Part shown: one piece after another, positions 46,695 through 56,854 of the stretch
Numbering within the stretch: the first letter of the stretch is position 1
Layout of the letters: each line of letters starts with the position of its first letter
Origin: Pseudomonas putida
GTDB taxonomy: Bacteria > Pseudomonadota > Gammaproteobacteria > Pseudomonadales > Pseudomonadaceae
NCBI RefSeq assembly: GCF_025905425.1
Contig: NZ_CP109603.1
Location: forward strand, 2,578,001 to 2,642,000
Length of the DNA stretch: 64,000 nt
Reading direction: 5' to 3'
The notes under the pieces: generated by a model
What the model was told of the DNA's origin: nothing
The model's database searches: none
What the model saw: the letters and a program-made list of their open reading frames with translations, nothing else
Position numbers and translations under genes: made by a program

Positions 46695-47399
46695 TCAAAT
46701 GCTCCGCGTAATCCCGCCATCGACCTTGATGTTCTGGCCGGTGATGTAGGCTGCCCCGTCGCTGGCCAGGAAGGCGATGGTGGCGGCGATTTCTTCGCTG
46801 GTGCCGTAACGCTTGAGCGGCACGCTGTCGCGACGCGCTTCGGTGGCCGGCAAGCTGTCGATCCAGCCTGGCAGCACATTGTTCATGCGGATGTTATCGG
46901 CGGCGAACTGGTCTGCAAAGATCTTGCTGAACGACGCCAGCCCAGCACGGAAAACCGCCGAGGTGGGGAACAGTTCGCTTGGCTCGAAAGCCCAGGTGGT
47001 AGAAATGTTGATGATCACGCCGCCCTTCTGGCGCTGCATGATCGGCGTCACCAGGCGCGTCGGGCGGATGACATTGAGCAGGTAGGTTTCCATGCCCTGG
47101 TGCCAATCTTCGTCGCTGATTTCCAGAATCGGCGCACGAGGGCCGTGCCCGGCGCTGTTGACCAGCACATCAATGCGCCCCCACTTGGCGATGACCGCAT
47201 CGACCAACCGTTGCAGGTCTGCGTTGGACTGGTTACTGCCAGTCACGCCAATGCCACTCAGTTCTTCGGCCAATGCTTCACCCTTGCCGGACGAAGACAG
47301 GATGCCGACTTTGAACCCATCGGCGGCCAGACGCTTGGCGGCCGCCGCGCCAATACCGCTGCCACCGGCGATGACAACTGCTACTTTTTCTACTGACAT
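46695..47399 (-). CDS. SDR-family oxidoreductase with altered catalytic residues
   Basis: A 234-residue short-chain dehydrogenase. The cofactor motif is IAGGSGIGAAAA (about 10-21) and the NSAG (about 84) is kept. The usual active-site YxxxK is replaced (SAVFR in the aligned position, from FPTSAVFRAGLASF). The family end GYITGQ-like (AAYITGQNIKVDGG) is normal. It likely still binds NAD(P) but may not be a typical reductase. It lies downstream of a LysR gene in the same orientation. Confidence 0.88.
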   Translation of the reverse strand: MSVEKVAVVIAGGSGIGAAAAKRLAADGFKVGILSSSGKGEALAEELSGIGVTGSNQSNADLQRLVDAVIAKWGRIDVLVNSAGHGPRAPILEISDEDWHQGMETYLLNVIRPTRLVTPIMQRQKGGVIINISTTWAFEPSELFPTSAVFRAGLASFSKIFADQFAADNIRMNNVLPGWIDSLPATEARRDSVPLKRYGTSEEIAATIAFLASDGAAYITGQNIKVDGGITRSI

Positions 47400-47509
47400 G
47401 AAGCCCCCTTGTCGAGCATTCAGCCCGGGTGAGTGATGGGTTCCAGACTAGCACCGTCCCCCACCCGCCAGAGAGCCAGTAAAGCTTCTGATAGACGACA
47501 GAAAAACTA

Positions 47510-48406
47510 CTACCAGGATGCCTTCGCCTGCTCCAGCAACCAGCTGCGCACCTTCTCCAATGCCGGCGGCTGGTAGGCATTGCGCGGCCAGACCAGGTAA
47601 AACGCCTGTTCCAGCACCCAGTGCTGCTCGAACACCAAGGCCAGCCTGCCTGCTGCAATATCGTTCTGCACGAAGAAGTCGCTGGCCAAGGCGAGCCCCT
47701 GCCCTGCAACCGCAGCATCAATCGCCAATGACGTCTGGTTGAAACGTACATTCTTGGCGCCCGCCAACAGCGGCTGTTGGAAGACCTCAGCGATGAAGTC
47801 CGGCCAGAAGTTGTGCGCATCATGCAGCAGTGGGAAACGTTGCAAATCGTCAAGGGAAGCCGGCGTGCCCAGCTGTTCGAGCAACCCAGGGCTCGCCACG
47901 GCAACGATGCGCTGCTTCAGGAAAGGTTCGACATGTAACGCCGGGCCGAACGGAGGGCGGCCGTAGCGCACCGCGATGTCCACACCTTCGGGGCGGAACT
48001 GCGACAAGCGGTCGGTAGCCAGCACCTGAAGGTCGATATCGGGGTGATCGTGGGCAAATGACAACAATCGAGGGATCAGCCACTTCGCCGCGAACGTGGG
48101 TGTGACACTGACTGTCAGCTGGGATGCATCGGGGCGCAGCGCCTGGGTAGCCGAGGCGATCAAGGCAAACGCGCTGCGAATATCGGTGCTGTAGCGCTGT
48201 CCGGCGCCGGTGAGGCTGAGGCCCCTGGGCAAGCGTTCGAACAGTTTGAGCCCAAGGTTCGCCTCAAGCCCGCGAACCTGCTGCGCCACCGCCGCCTGGG
48301 TAACCCCCAGCTCATCCGCCGCCAGGCGGAAGTTGAGGTGGCGTGCCACCACCTCGAAAACACGCAACCCGTTGAGTGGCGGTAGCGCCGAAAAGCCCTC
48401 GGCCAT
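47510..48406 (-). CDS. LysR-family regulator (GcvA-like)
   Basis: A 298-residue regulator: HTH (PPLNGLRVFEVVARHLNFRL; TQAAVAQQVRGLE; 9-66) and GcvA-type effector domain (VRYGRPPFG; PLLHDAHNFWPDF). It lies 110 nt upstream of the SDR gene on the same strand and may control it. Effector unknown. Confidence 0.9.
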   Translation of the reverse strand: MAEGFSALPPLNGLRVFEVVARHLNFRLAADELGVTQAAVAQQVRGLEANLGLKLFERLPRGLSLTGAGQRYSTDIRSAFALIASATQALRPDASQLTVSVTPTFAAKWLIPRLLSFAHDHPDIDLQVLATDRLSQFRPEGVDIAVRYGRPPFGPALHVEPFLKQRIVAVASPGLLEQLGTPASLDDLQRFPLLHDAHNFWPDFIAEVFQQPLLAGAKNVRFNQTSLAIDAAVAGQGLALASDFFVQNDIAAGRLALVFEQHWVLEQAFYLVWPRNAYQPPALEKVRSWLLEQAKASW

Positions 48407-48439
48407 AAAGATAATCTACTGAGTACAGGGCCCTGTACC

Positions 48440-49942
48440 TTACTCGATACGCGGGTGTTGCTGCACCAGCAATTGGCGCTTGGCCTCCAGTTCGGCGATC
48501 TGCGTGTCGATGTCTTCGATTTTCTGCTCGATATTGTCGTGGTGCTCCTGCAGCAGTTCGCGCGCTTCCTCGATGTCCGAGGCGGCAGGTGCTGCACCGC
48601 GCAGCGGTTTGTTGGCGGTCTCCTTCATGGTCAGCCCCGTGACCAGGCCGACGGCTGCAATCACCATCAGGTAGTAGGCCGGCATGTACAGATTACCCGT
48701 GCTTTCCACCAGCCAGGCGGCAAGGGTCGGGGTGAGGCCGGCGATCAGTACCGAGATGTTGAAGGCACTGGCCAGGGCGCTGTAGCGAATGTGCGTGGGG
48801 AACATCGCCGGCAACGTCGAGGCCATCACGCCAATGAAGAAGTTCAGCAGCACGGCGATGATCAACAGCCCGGCGAAGATCAGCCCGAGCACCCCGCTGT
48901 TGATCAACATGAAGGCCGGGATGGCCAGCGCGAACAGGCCGACACTGCCGACCACGATGAACGGCCGGCGGCCGAACTTGTCGCTGAGCAGCCCGATGAT
49001 TGGCTGGACGAACAGCATGCCGACCATGATCGCGATGATGATCAGCACCCCGTGGTCTTCGCTGTAGTGCAGGTTGTGCGACAGGTAGCTGGGCATGTAG
49101 GTGAGCAGCATGTAGTAGGTGACGTTGGTGGCGATCACCACGCCAATGCAGGTCACCAGGCTGCGCCAGTGCTGGGTAGCCACTTCCTTGAACGACACCT
49201 TGGGGCCGGAGGCCAGGCCTTCGCGGTCACCCTGTTCGAGCTTCTCGACGTGTTGCTGGAACGCCGGTGTTTCCTCCAGCGCATGGCGCAGGTAGAGGCC
49301 GATGATGCCCAGCGGCAAGGCCAGGAAGAACGGCAGGCGCCAACCCCACTCAAGGAACTGCTCCTCGCCCAGCACGGTGGAAATCAACACCACCACGCCT
49401 GCGCCGAGCACAAAACCTGCAATCGAGCCAAAATCCAGCCAACTGCCGAGGAAGCCGCGCTTGCGGTCGGGTGCGTACTCGGCGACGAAGATCGACGCCC
49501 CGGTGTATTCGCCGCCCACCGAAAAGCCCTGGGCCATCTTGGCCAGCAGCAGCAGGATCGGCGCCCAGATGCCGATGGTGGCATAGGACGGAATCAGGCC
49601 GATGGCAAAGGTACTCAACGACATGATCACGATGGTCGCGGCGAGGATCTTCTGCCGGCCGAACTTGTCGCCCAGGGCGCCGAAGAACAGCCCACCCAGC
49701 GGGCGGATCAGGAACGGCACCGAAAACGTGGCCAAGGCGGCAATCATCTGCACGCTGGGGTCGGCGTTGGGGAAGAACACTTTGCCAAGCGCGTAGGCGA
49801 CAAAGCCATAAACGCCGAAGTCGAACCATTCCATGGCGTTGCCCAGTGCGGCAGCGGTGATCGCTTTGCGCATCTTGGCGTCGTCGACGATGGTGATATC
49901 TTTCAAGCCGATCGGCTTGACGCTTTTCTTGCGAGATTTCAT
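48440..49942 (-). CDS. proP: Osmoprotectant/proline:H+ symporter ProP
   Basis: A 500-residue MFS transporter with 12 helices and the sugar-porter-like motif GALGDKFGRQKIL (about 85). The C-terminus (about 448-496) is a coiled coil (EEARELLQEHHDNIEQKIED), a hallmark of ProP and part of its osmosensing. It imports proline, glycine betaine and ectoine when turgor drops. Start ATG 49942 has AAGGA at the right distance; an ATG two codons earlier sits too close. Confidence 0.93.
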   Translation of the reverse strand: MKSRKKSVKPIGLKDITIVDDAKMRKAITAAALGNAMEWFDFGVYGFVAYALGKVFFPNADPSVQMIAALATFSVPFLIRPLGGLFFGALGDKFGRQKILAATIVIMSLSTFAIGLIPSYATIGIWAPILLLLAKMAQGFSVGGEYTGASIFVAEYAPDRKRGFLGSWLDFGSIAGFVLGAGVVVLISTVLGEEQFLEWGWRLPFFLALPLGIIGLYLRHALEETPAFQQHVEKLEQGDREGLASGPKVSFKEVATQHWRSLVTCIGVVIATNVTYYMLLTYMPSYLSHNLHYSEDHGVLIIIAIMVGMLFVQPIIGLLSDKFGRRPFIVVGSVGLFALAIPAFMLINSGVLGLIFAGLLIIAVLLNFFIGVMASTLPAMFPTHIRYSALASAFNISVLIAGLTPTLAAWLVESTGNLYMPAYYLMVIAAVGLVTGLTMKETANKPLRGAAPAASDIEEARELLQEHHDNIEQKIEDIDTQIAELEAKRQLLVQQHPRIE

Positions 49943-50039
49943 GCCCATTTCCTTGTCACTGAATGCTCTAAGGCATGAGAGGCAAAGGGACACTAAATAA
50001 TTCAGCGCTTGATAAATTTTTTGTCAGCCTGAGCAGCAA

Positions 50040-50745
50040 CGCTGAGCCACTGTGGGAGGTTGCCCAGCCTTTTGGGGTTGCGCTGCCACGCAGAGACCAG
50101 GGGTCATGGTGGGAGCGGGCTTGCCCCGCGAATAAGGCCACGCGGAGCATGGCACCGGCTTCGCCGGTGTTCGCGGGCAAGCCCGCTCCCACAGAGTTGC
50201 TGCTAACTCAATGAGTTAGGTTTTGTTCTATGAGAGATTGCCCAGCCTCTTAGGGCTGCGCTGCCACGCAGAGAACAGGGGTCATTGTGGGAGCGGGCTT
50301 GCCCCGCGAATAAGGCCACGCGGTGGATGGCACCGGCTTCGCCGGTGTTCGCGGGACAAGCCCGCTCCCACAGAGTTGCTGCTAACTCAATGAGTTAGGT
50401 TTTGTTCTATGAGAGATTGCCCAGCCTCTTAGGGTTGCGCTGCCACGCAGAGAACAGGGGACATGGTGGGAGCGGGCTTGCCCCGCGAATAAGGCCACGC
50501 GGAGCATGGCACCGGCTTCGCCGGTGTTCGCGGGCAAGCCCGCTCCCACAGAGTTGCTGCTAACTCAATGAGTTAGGTTTTGTTCTATGAGAGATTGCCC
50601 GGCCTCTTAGGGTTGCGCTGCCACGCAGAGAACAGGGGTCATTGTGGGAGCGGGCTTGACCCGCGAATAAGGCCACGCGGAGCATGACACCGGCTTCGCC
50701 GGTGTTCGCGGGCAAGCCCGCTCCCACACAGCCGCGTTTACTTCA
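50040..50745. repeat. Array of about four 178-179-bp repeats, each with an inverted REP pair
   Basis: Units start near 50045, 50232, 50411 and 50589 at the recurring GAGAGATTGCCC; units 2 to 4 are nearly identical. Each unit holds GTGGGAGCGGGCTTGCCCC, CACCGGCTTCGCCGGTG and GGGCAAGCCCGCTCCCAC, plus AACTCAATGAGTTAGG between units (10-bp palindrome CTAACTCAATGAGTTAG). It fills the 807 nt between proP and hemB. No gene seen in it. Confidence 0.93.
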
Positions 50746-50749
50746 ATGA

Positions 50750-51724
50750 TCAGATCCCTTCGCGGGCCAGGTCCATGGCGAAGTAGGTCAGGATCAGGTC
50801 GGCACCAGCGCGCTTGATGGCACCGATGCTCTCACGCACCACGCGCCCTTCGTCGATGGCGCCAGCCAGGCCGCCGAACTTGATCATCGCGTACTCACCA
50901 CTGACCTGATACGCCGCCAGCGGCAGGCGCGAGGCCGCGCGGATGTCGGCGATCACGTCAAGGTAGGCACCGGCCGGCTTGACCATCAGCACATCGGCCC
51001 CTTCCTGCTCGTCGAGCAACGATTCGCGCACGGCTTCGCGGCGGTTCATCGGGTTCATCTGGTAGCTCTTGCGGTCGCCTTTGAGGGCGGTACCGCCGGC
51101 CTCGCGGAACGGGCCATAGAGCGACGAGGCGAATTTGGTCGAGTAGGCCATGATGGCCGTGTCATGGAAGCCTGCGGCATCCAGTGCACCGCGAATCGCC
51201 TGGACCTGGCCGTCCATCGCCGCCGACGGCGCGATGAAGTCGGCACCGGCCGCTGCCGCGACTACCGCCTGCTTGCCCAGGTTGGCCAGGGTGGCGTCGT
51301 TGTCCACGCTGTGGTCGTGTACCACGCCGCAATGGCCGTGGCTGGTGTACTCGCAGAAACAGGTGTCGGACATCACCACCATTTCTGGCACGGTGTCCTT
51401 GCAGATCCGCGCCATGCGCGCCACCAGGCCGTTTTCGTTCCAGGTGTCACTGCCCACTTCGTCCAGATGGTGCGAGACACCAAAGGTCATCACCGACTTG
51501 ATGCCGGCGCGGGCGTAGCGCTCGATTTCTTGCGCCAGCAGCTTTTCGGGGATGCGATTGACACCCGGCATGCTGGTGATCGGCACGAAATCATCGATGC
51601 CTTCTTCGACGAAGATCGGCAGGATCAGGTCTTCAAGGCGGAACTCGGTTTCCTGGAAGATCGAACGCAGGGATTCGTTCTGGCGCAAGCGACGAGGACG
51701 AACGGAGGGGAAACGGTTGGACAT
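50750..51724 (-). CDS. hemB: Delta-aminolevulinic acid dehydratase, zinc-type
   Basis: A 324-residue porphobilinogen synthase. The metal site reads [13 protein letters not shown] (about 119-131), i.e. the zinc form with three cysteines, as in E. coli. The main Pseudomonas HemB, from what I know of P. aeruginosa, is the Mg form with Asp in this loop. Active-site lysines are in [13 protein letters not shown] and [10 protein letters not shown]. So this is probably a second, zinc-dependent copy. Start ATG 51724. Confidence 0.92.
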   Translation of the reverse strand: MSNRFPSVRPRRLRQNESLRSIFQETEFRLEDLILPIFVEEGIDDFVPITSMPGVNRIPEKLLAQEIERYARAGIKSVMTFGVSHHLDEVGSDTWNENGLVARMARICKDTVPEMVVMSDTCFCEYTSHGHCGVVHDHSVDNDATLANLGKQAVVAAAAGADFIAPSAAMDGQVQAIRGALDAAGFHDTAIMAYSTKFASSLYGPFREAGGTALKGDRKSYQMNPMNRREAVRESLLDEQEGADVLMVKPAGAYLDVIADIRAASRLPLAAYQVSGEYAMIKFGGLAGAIDEGRVVRESIGAIKRAGADLILTYFAMDLAREGI

Positions 51725-51828
51725 GACAGCTCCAGGGAATATGGACGGCGTACACCATATGCCTGTTGAGCTTCAGTGAAAAGGCTGAATGACGAGATTG
51801 TGTCTTGCGGTGGGGGCAATAGCGTGGA

Positions 51829-51880
51829 TTTGCAATGTCTTCACCGGCCTCTTCGCCGGTAAACCCGCTGCCACAGGACT
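51829..51880. repeat. Degenerate REP remnant
   Basis: CACCGGCCTCTTCGCCGGT followed by AAACCCGCTGCCACAGG resembles a decayed REP between hemB and the kinase gene. Confidence 0.6.
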
Positions 51881-51954
51881 GGGCAAGCGCAGGGGGATCT
51901 CCCACCCGGTACAGCGCTTTGCTTAAGAGAGGCGCTGTACCTGTGGGCTACGGC

Positions 51955-52848
51955 TTACTGCAACCAGGGCGGCGGTGGTTCCTCACCCTTGACCGGACCA
52001 CGCTCGGCATCGGCCAGCGCCGCTCGGCGGCGGGCGTCATCGAAGCGGGCGGCTTCGATTTCACGCAGCACGCCGTCCACGTCGGCCGCCTCGTCGTCGT
52101 CATCGAACACGCCGGTCAGCGGGCTGTCCGCTTTCAGCTCGCCCGCTTCGAACAACGCCCACATTTCCTGCGCGTAGCGGGTGCTCTTGAGCTCGGGGGC
52201 GAAGCGGCCGAAGTAATGGGCCATGTTCGCCACATCGCGTTGCAACATGCTGAACGCGTGGTTGTTACCGGCCGCATCCACTGCCTGCGGCAAGTCGATG
52301 ATCACCGGGCCGTCAGGCCCCAGCAGCACGTTGAATTCGGACAGGTCGCCGTGTACCAGCCCCGCGCAAAGCATCAATACGATCTGGCGAATGACGAATG
52401 TGTGGAAATCACGGGCCTCTTCGGCCTCCAGGTGCACATCGTTCAGGCGTGGGGCGGCATCGCCATCGGCGTCCGTCACCAGCTCCATCAACAGCACGCC
52501 ATCCTGGAAATCGTAAGGTTTGGGTACCCGGACACCAGCACTGGCCAGGCGGAACAGCGCCGCCACTTCGGCGTTCTGCCAGGCATCCTCGGCCTCTTTA
52601 CGGCCATACTTGGAGCCTTTGGCCATGGCCCGGGCCTGGCGGCTGTTGCGGACCTTGCGGCCTTCCTGGTACTCGGCGGCCTGGCGGAAGCTACGTTTGT
52701 TGGCTTCTTTGTAGACCTTGGCGCAGCGTACCTGGGTGCCACAGCGCACCACGTAGACGGCAGCTTCCTTGCCGCTCATCAGAGGTCGCAGTACTTCGTC
52801 GACCAGGCCATCTTCGATCAGGGGTTCGATTCTTTTTGGAGTCTTCAT
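51955..52848 (-). CDS. RIO1-like serine protein kinase (PA4780 family)
   Basis: A 297-residue atypical kinase. Gly-rich-loop equivalent and Lys in MSGKEAAVYVVRCG and CAKVYK; catalytic HGDLSEFNVLL (about 171) and metal-binding IIDLPQ (about 187). Acidic region after residue 240. Members are widely kept in Pseudomonas; substrates are not known to me. Confidence 0.9.
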   Translation of the reverse strand: MKTPKRIEPLIEDGLVDEVLRPLMSGKEAAVYVVRCGTQVRCAKVYKEANKRSFRQAAEYQEGRKVRNSRQARAMAKGSKYGRKEAEDAWQNAEVAALFRLASAGVRVPKPYDFQDGVLLMELVTDADGDAAPRLNDVHLEAEEARDFHTFVIRQIVLMLCAGLVHGDLSEFNVLLGPDGPVIIDLPQAVDAAGNNHAFSMLQRDVANMAHYFGRFAPELKSTRYAQEMWALFEAGELKADSPLTGVFDDDDEAADVDGVLREIEAARFDDARRRAALADAERGPVKGEEPPPPWLQ

Positions 52849-52967
52849 CAGGCTTGAGTTCTGGGGTCCTGTGGCCGAGCCGTGGAGGTGGCGGCCATCC
52901 TCTCACAGCCTGATGGATCTTGCTCGTCTGTGATGCAACGTTCGTCTGTTCGGGATGTGTCGGGCGC

Positions 52968-54359
52968 CTAGGCGCCCTGCCCCACAGTACTGCCTTGCAC
53001 CACCCGCGCCCGTCGGCGGGTGATCAACAACCCCGAGCAGACCACGAAGATCGCCAGCACCATGGTCGAAACCACCTCAAGCCGATGATCCGGACGGAAC
53101 AACATCAGTACGAGCACACTGCTGATGAACAGGATCACCGCCCAGGTCAGCCACGGGAACAGCCACATGCGGTAGCTCAGGGTCTTGCCCTGGGCGGTCA
53201 GGCGCTTGCGCAGGCGCAGCTGGGAAATGGCGATAACCAGGTAAACCAGCAAGGCAATGGCACCGGAGCTGGCCATGAGGAAGCCGAACACCTGGGCCGG
53301 CACCAGGTAATTGGCGATCACCGCCAAAAACGCCGCGCCGGTGGACAGCAGAACCGCGACAATCGGCGTACCGCTGCGGCTGGTCACTTGGGCACAGGCC
53401 GGTGCGTCACCGCGACGGCTGAGCGAATAGACCATGCGCGAGGCGGTGTACAGCGACGAGTTGAGGCAGCTGGTGACCGAGGTCAGCACGACGAAGTCGA
53501 TGATGGCCTTGGCATGCGGCACACCGAGCGTATCCAGCACCGTCACGTAGGAACCTTCGGTGGCCAGCCGTGGGTCGGTCCAGGGCACCAGCGCGATGAC
53601 GATGAATATCGACAAGATGTAGAACAGCGTGATCCGCCAGATCACCGAGTTGGTGGCCTTGGAGATGTGCTTGCCAGCTTCGTCCGACTCGGCGGCGGCA
53701 ATGGTCACCACTTCGGCCCCGAGGAACGAGAACATGGTGATCAGCATGGCGCTGAGGACCGCGCCGAAGCCGTTGGGCATGAACCCACCGTTATCCCACA
53801 GGCGCGAAACACCGCTGACACCGGAGCTTGGCAGCAGGCCGAAAATGGCGCAGGCGCCCAGAACGATGAAGGCAACGATGGCAATGACCTTGACCAGCGC
53901 CAGCCAGAACTCGAATTCACCGTAGTTCTTCACGCTGAACAGGTTGGTGGCGGTCAGCAGCAGCGTGATCACCAACGACAGCACCCAGATCTCCATCTGC
54001 GGGACGTAGGTGTTGATGATGGTCGCGGCAATGTTGGCTTCGATGGGGATGATCAGCACCCAGAACCACCAGTACAGCCAACCGATGGTGTAACCGGCCC
54101 ACTTGCCGATGGCGAGGTCCGCATAGGTGGAGAACGAGCCCGTATCCGGTGAAGCGACCGCCATTTCCGCCAGCATGCGCATCACCAGCACCACCAGCCC
54201 GCCGGCCAGGATGTAGGCCAGGATGGTAGCGGGCCCGGCCTCGGCGATGGCGCGACCGGAGCCGACGAACAGGCCAGCCCCGATCACCCCGGCGATGGAC
54301 AGCATGGTGACATGCCGCGATTTCAATCCATGACTCAAATTGTTTTTGTCTGTTTGCAT
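52968..54359 (-). CDS. gabP: Amino-acid permease, GabP-like
   Basis: A 463-residue APC-family permease with 12 predicted helices. Opens with LKSRHVTMLSIAGVIGAGLFVGSG, the conserved first helix. It lies downstream of lhgO and glaH (glutarate degradation); in the related P. putida strain the same order has a gabP there. Probably imports GABA, 5-aminovalerate or similar. A terminator before it (54431-54474) may limit cotranscription. Confidence 0.87.
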   Translation of the reverse strand: MQTDKNNLSHGLKSRHVTMLSIAGVIGAGLFVGSGRAIAEAGPATILAYILAGGLVVLVMRMLAEMAVASPDTGSFSTYADLAIGKWAGYTIGWLYWWFWVLIIPIEANIAATIINTYVPQMEIWVLSLVITLLLTATNLFSVKNYGEFEFWLALVKVIAIVAFIVLGACAIFGLLPSSGVSGVSRLWDNGGFMPNGFGAVLSAMLITMFSFLGAEVVTIAAAESDEAGKHISKATNSVIWRITLFYILSIFIVIALVPWTDPRLATEGSYVTVLDTLGVPHAKAIIDFVVLTSVTSCLNSSLYTASRMVYSLSRRGDAPACAQVTSRSGTPIVAVLLSTGAAFLAVIANYLVPAQVFGFLMASSGAIALLVYLVIAISQLRLRKRLTAQGKTLSYRMWLFPWLTWAVILFISSVLVLMLFRPDHRLEVVSTMVLAIFVVCSGLLITRRRARVVQGSTVGQGA

Positions 54360-54430
54360 GGTCTTACCTTCTTATTCTTGTCATGCCCGCGCTGGGCCGT
54401 CAGCACGCATGGCTAGCGAACGCGGGCGCG

Positions 54431-54474
54431 AAAAAGCCCGCCCTGCCCTAAATGGTGAGTAGGGCAAGGACGGG
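54431..54474 (-). terminator. Rho-independent terminator after lhgO
   Basis: On the minus strand, CCCGTCCTTGCCCTA pairs with TAGGGCAGGGCGGGC and is followed by TTTTT. It lies 44-87 nt after the lhgO stop and before gabP. Confidence 0.82.
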
Positions 54475-54517
54475 TTGAGTAAAACGAAACGCAGATCCGC
54501 CGTGGTTACCCGCCTGC

Positions 54518-55768
54518 TCAGCCAGCAGCGCGCTGCTGGCCAGCCAGATCAGGCTTGGGCAAACCGCCCCCCTGGCGGGTGACTTGTTCGCAGACCTTCT
54601 CGACGATGTAGGCGCCGATAGGAATCGCAGAGGTCGCGGCAGGCGATGGCGCGTTGCACACGTTCACGCTGCGCGGGGAGTTGACGAAGAGGAAATCGTC
54701 GATGAGCTTGCCATCGCGGGACACCGCCTGTGCCCGGACACCCGCCGGATAAGGCGTGAGGTCGTCCTTGGTGATGCTCGGGCAGTACTTCTGCACCTGC
54801 TTGAGGTAACCGCCCTTGAACAGCGAGTTTTTCATCTCGATCAGGCCCGGACGCAGGTTCTTGGCCAGCACCTTGAGGATGCCGGGTGTGGTCAGGGTCT
54901 GGAACATGTCGCCAAGGCTGACGTCGGACTTGCGATAGCCCTCACGCTTCATCGCCAGTACCGCGTTTGGCCCGACGGTCACGGTGCCGTCGATCATCCG
55001 CGTCAGGTGCACGCCCAAAAACGGCATGGACGGGTCCGGAATCGGGTAGATCAGGTGGTTGACGATCTGGTTGTGCTGTTTGGGCAGCAAGTAGTACTCG
55101 CCCCGGAACGGGCAAATCACAAAGTCAGTCTTGATGCCGAGCATGCTCACCACGCGGTCGGCCATCAGGCCCGAGCAGGTGACCAGGAAGCGGCTGTGGA
55201 ACTCATCGCTGCGGGTACGCACGATCACTTCGTTGGCACGCTCCTCCAGGCCGATCACCTCGGCGCTGTAGCGGATCTCGCCACCGGCACGCTGGAACTG
55301 ACGGCCCATGGCCGCAGTCACTTCGGCGTAATTGACGATGCCGCTGGAGGGCACGAAGATCCCGCCCAGGCCGACGATATTGGGCTCGCGTTCATGCAGT
55401 TGCGCGGCCGATAACCATTCGCGCTCCAGGCCATTGGCGGCGGTACGTTCCCACAACGCTTTCATGCGTTGCATTTCCAGGTCGTTGGTTGCCACCAACA
55501 GCTTGCCGCACTCGTCGAAGGCAATGCCGTGCTCGGTGCAGAAGGCCTTGGTCGCCTTGTTGCCTTCCAGACAGAAGCGCGCCTTGAGGCTGCCGGGGGT
55601 GTAGTACACCCCAGCATGGATCACGCCGCTGTTGTGCCCGGTCTGGTGGCGCGCCGGGCCGGACTCCTTCTCCAGCAGGAGAATCTTGGCGTCCGGGTAC
55701 ACCTTGATCAGGTGCATGGCTGTGGACATGCCCACAATGCCACCGCCGATGATGATGAAATCGTACAC
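54518..55768 (-). CDS. lhgO: L-2-hydroxyglutarate oxidase
   Basis: A 416-residue FAD oxidoreductase: N-terminal YDFIIIGGGIVGMSTAMHL (2-20), HQTGHNSGVIHAGVYYTPGS (about 39-58). It oxidises L-2-hydroxyglutarate to 2-oxoglutarate and feeds electrons to quinone. Start GTG 55768 has GGAGG seven bases before it. It follows glaH by 22 nt: together they convert glutarate to 2-oxoglutarate in lysine breakdown. Confidence 0.93.
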   Translation of the reverse strand: MYDFIIIGGGIVGMSTAMHLIKVYPDAKILLLEKESGPARHQTGHNSGVIHAGVYYTPGSLKARFCLEGNKATKAFCTEHGIAFDECGKLLVATNDLEMQRMKALWERTAANGLEREWLSAAQLHEREPNIVGLGGIFVPSSGIVNYAEVTAAMGRQFQRAGGEIRYSAEVIGLEERANEVIVRTRSDEFHSRFLVTCSGLMADRVVSMLGIKTDFVICPFRGEYYLLPKQHNQIVNHLIYPIPDPSMPFLGVHLTRMIDGTVTVGPNAVLAMKREGYRKSDVSLGDMFQTLTTPGILKVLAKNLRPGLIEMKNSLFKGGYLKQVQKYCPSITKDDLTPYPAGVRAQAVSRDGKLIDDFLFVNSPRSVNVCNAPSPAATSAIPIGAYIVEKVCEQVTRQGGGLPKPDLAGQQRAAG

Positions 55769-55790
55769 AGTGTTACCTCCCGCGCCGTGT

Positions 55791-56768
55791 TTACTGGCCG
55801 CGCTGGTACAGCGGCTTGGGGAAGGCGACATAGCCGCGTTGACGCATCAGCTCGCGGCGCAGACCGTCGTGCGGGGTGAAGCGGTCGCGGCCGTGGAGCC
55901 AGAACAGATTATTGATCAGGACGAAGCTGCCCACCGCTACCGGCACGGAAAGTTTCTGCTCGCTGCCTTCCAGCGATTCGGACAAGGCGTTCAACCAAAT
56001 GCCTTCCTCGAAGTTTTCCGGCTGCACGAACTGGTCGATGTAGCGCAGGGTCGGCCGGCCTTCGGCGTCGGTATCGAACACCGAATGGAACACATCCTCG
56101 GCCACTTTCTTGCTCGGTGGTGCGGTCCAGCGCATCTCGCGGCGCGCCAGCGGGTGGCGGAAGAACGCCTCGCAGTCTTCCCAGTCGTCCAGGTGCAGCA
56201 GCAGCGAGTTGCCGCCTTCCATGTTCCTTTCGTCGATCTTCAGCATCAGCACGTAGTCGGTGATCTGGTTCACGAAGGTGCCGTCGTTGTGCAGCTCCAT
56301 CACACGGTGTGGCTGGCGCAGGTAGCTGTCGGAGTTGTCGCTGTTCACCACCACGAAGCGGGCGTAGTACTGGCCGCTCATGGCGTCGTAGTTGGAGCGA
56401 CCGATCAGGTGGGCACAGGCAGTGGTGAACTTGACCATGTCTTCGGCCTGGCTCACGTCATCCAGCCCGACCGGGGTAATCAGCATGCCGCCGGTGGCGC
56501 GGTCGAGGATGGTATTGAGCAGCACCGGGCGCAGCGTGCCTTCGCACAGCTGGTCGAGGACCTCGCCAACCCGAAAACGCAGGAACGACTTGTATTCCAA
56601 CGCCTGCACCGGCCACTCGGCCACCGCCTTGACGAACGCCTCCACGGTCTCGCGGGCAAAGGTCAGTTCAAGCAGACGCGGCGACTGCTTCGAAGGGGCG
56701 ATGGTGTAACCCCGGGGTTCGAGTGGCAATGGCATGACAAGTTCGTCGATCTGCGTAAAAGCGTTCAT
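55791..56768 (-). CDS. glaH: Glutarate 2-hydroxylase (CsiD/GlaH)
   Basis: A 325-residue Fe(II)/2-oxoglutarate dioxygenase. Iron ligands fit MELHNDGTF (His, Asp at about 158-160) and [10 protein letters not shown] (His about 292), with Arg in GLRRELMRQ for 2-oxoglutarate. It hydroxylates glutarate to L-2-hydroxyglutarate. First gene of the glaH-lhgO unit; divergent regulator and palindromic operator upstream. Confidence 0.93.
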   Translation of the reverse strand: MNAFTQIDELVMPLPLEPRGYTIAPSKQSPRLLELTFARETVEAFVKAVAEWPVQALEYKSFLRFRVGEVLDQLCEGTLRPVLLNTILDRATGGMLITPVGLDDVSQAEDMVKFTTACAHLIGRSNYDAMSGQYYARFVVVNSDNSDSYLRQPHRVMELHNDGTFVNQITDYVLMLKIDERNMEGGNSLLLHLDDWEDCEAFFRHPLARREMRWTAPPSKKVAEDVFHSVFDTDAEGRPTLRYIDQFVQPENFEEGIWLNALSESLEGSEQKLSVPVAVGSFVLINNLFWLHGRDRFTPHDGLRRELMRQRGYVAFPKPLYQRGQ

Positions 56769-56854
56769 GGCTAAGTCCTGGCAGAAAAAGGGGGTGGCGC
56801 TGTCCAGTCATGATCTGGATCAGTGCGGGCGAAGCAAAAATATCGCCACTCAAC

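Noticed and set aside
50040..50745. CRISPR array
   Set aside because: The regular repeats are 178-179 bp long, contain REP pairs and have no unique spacers or cas genes.
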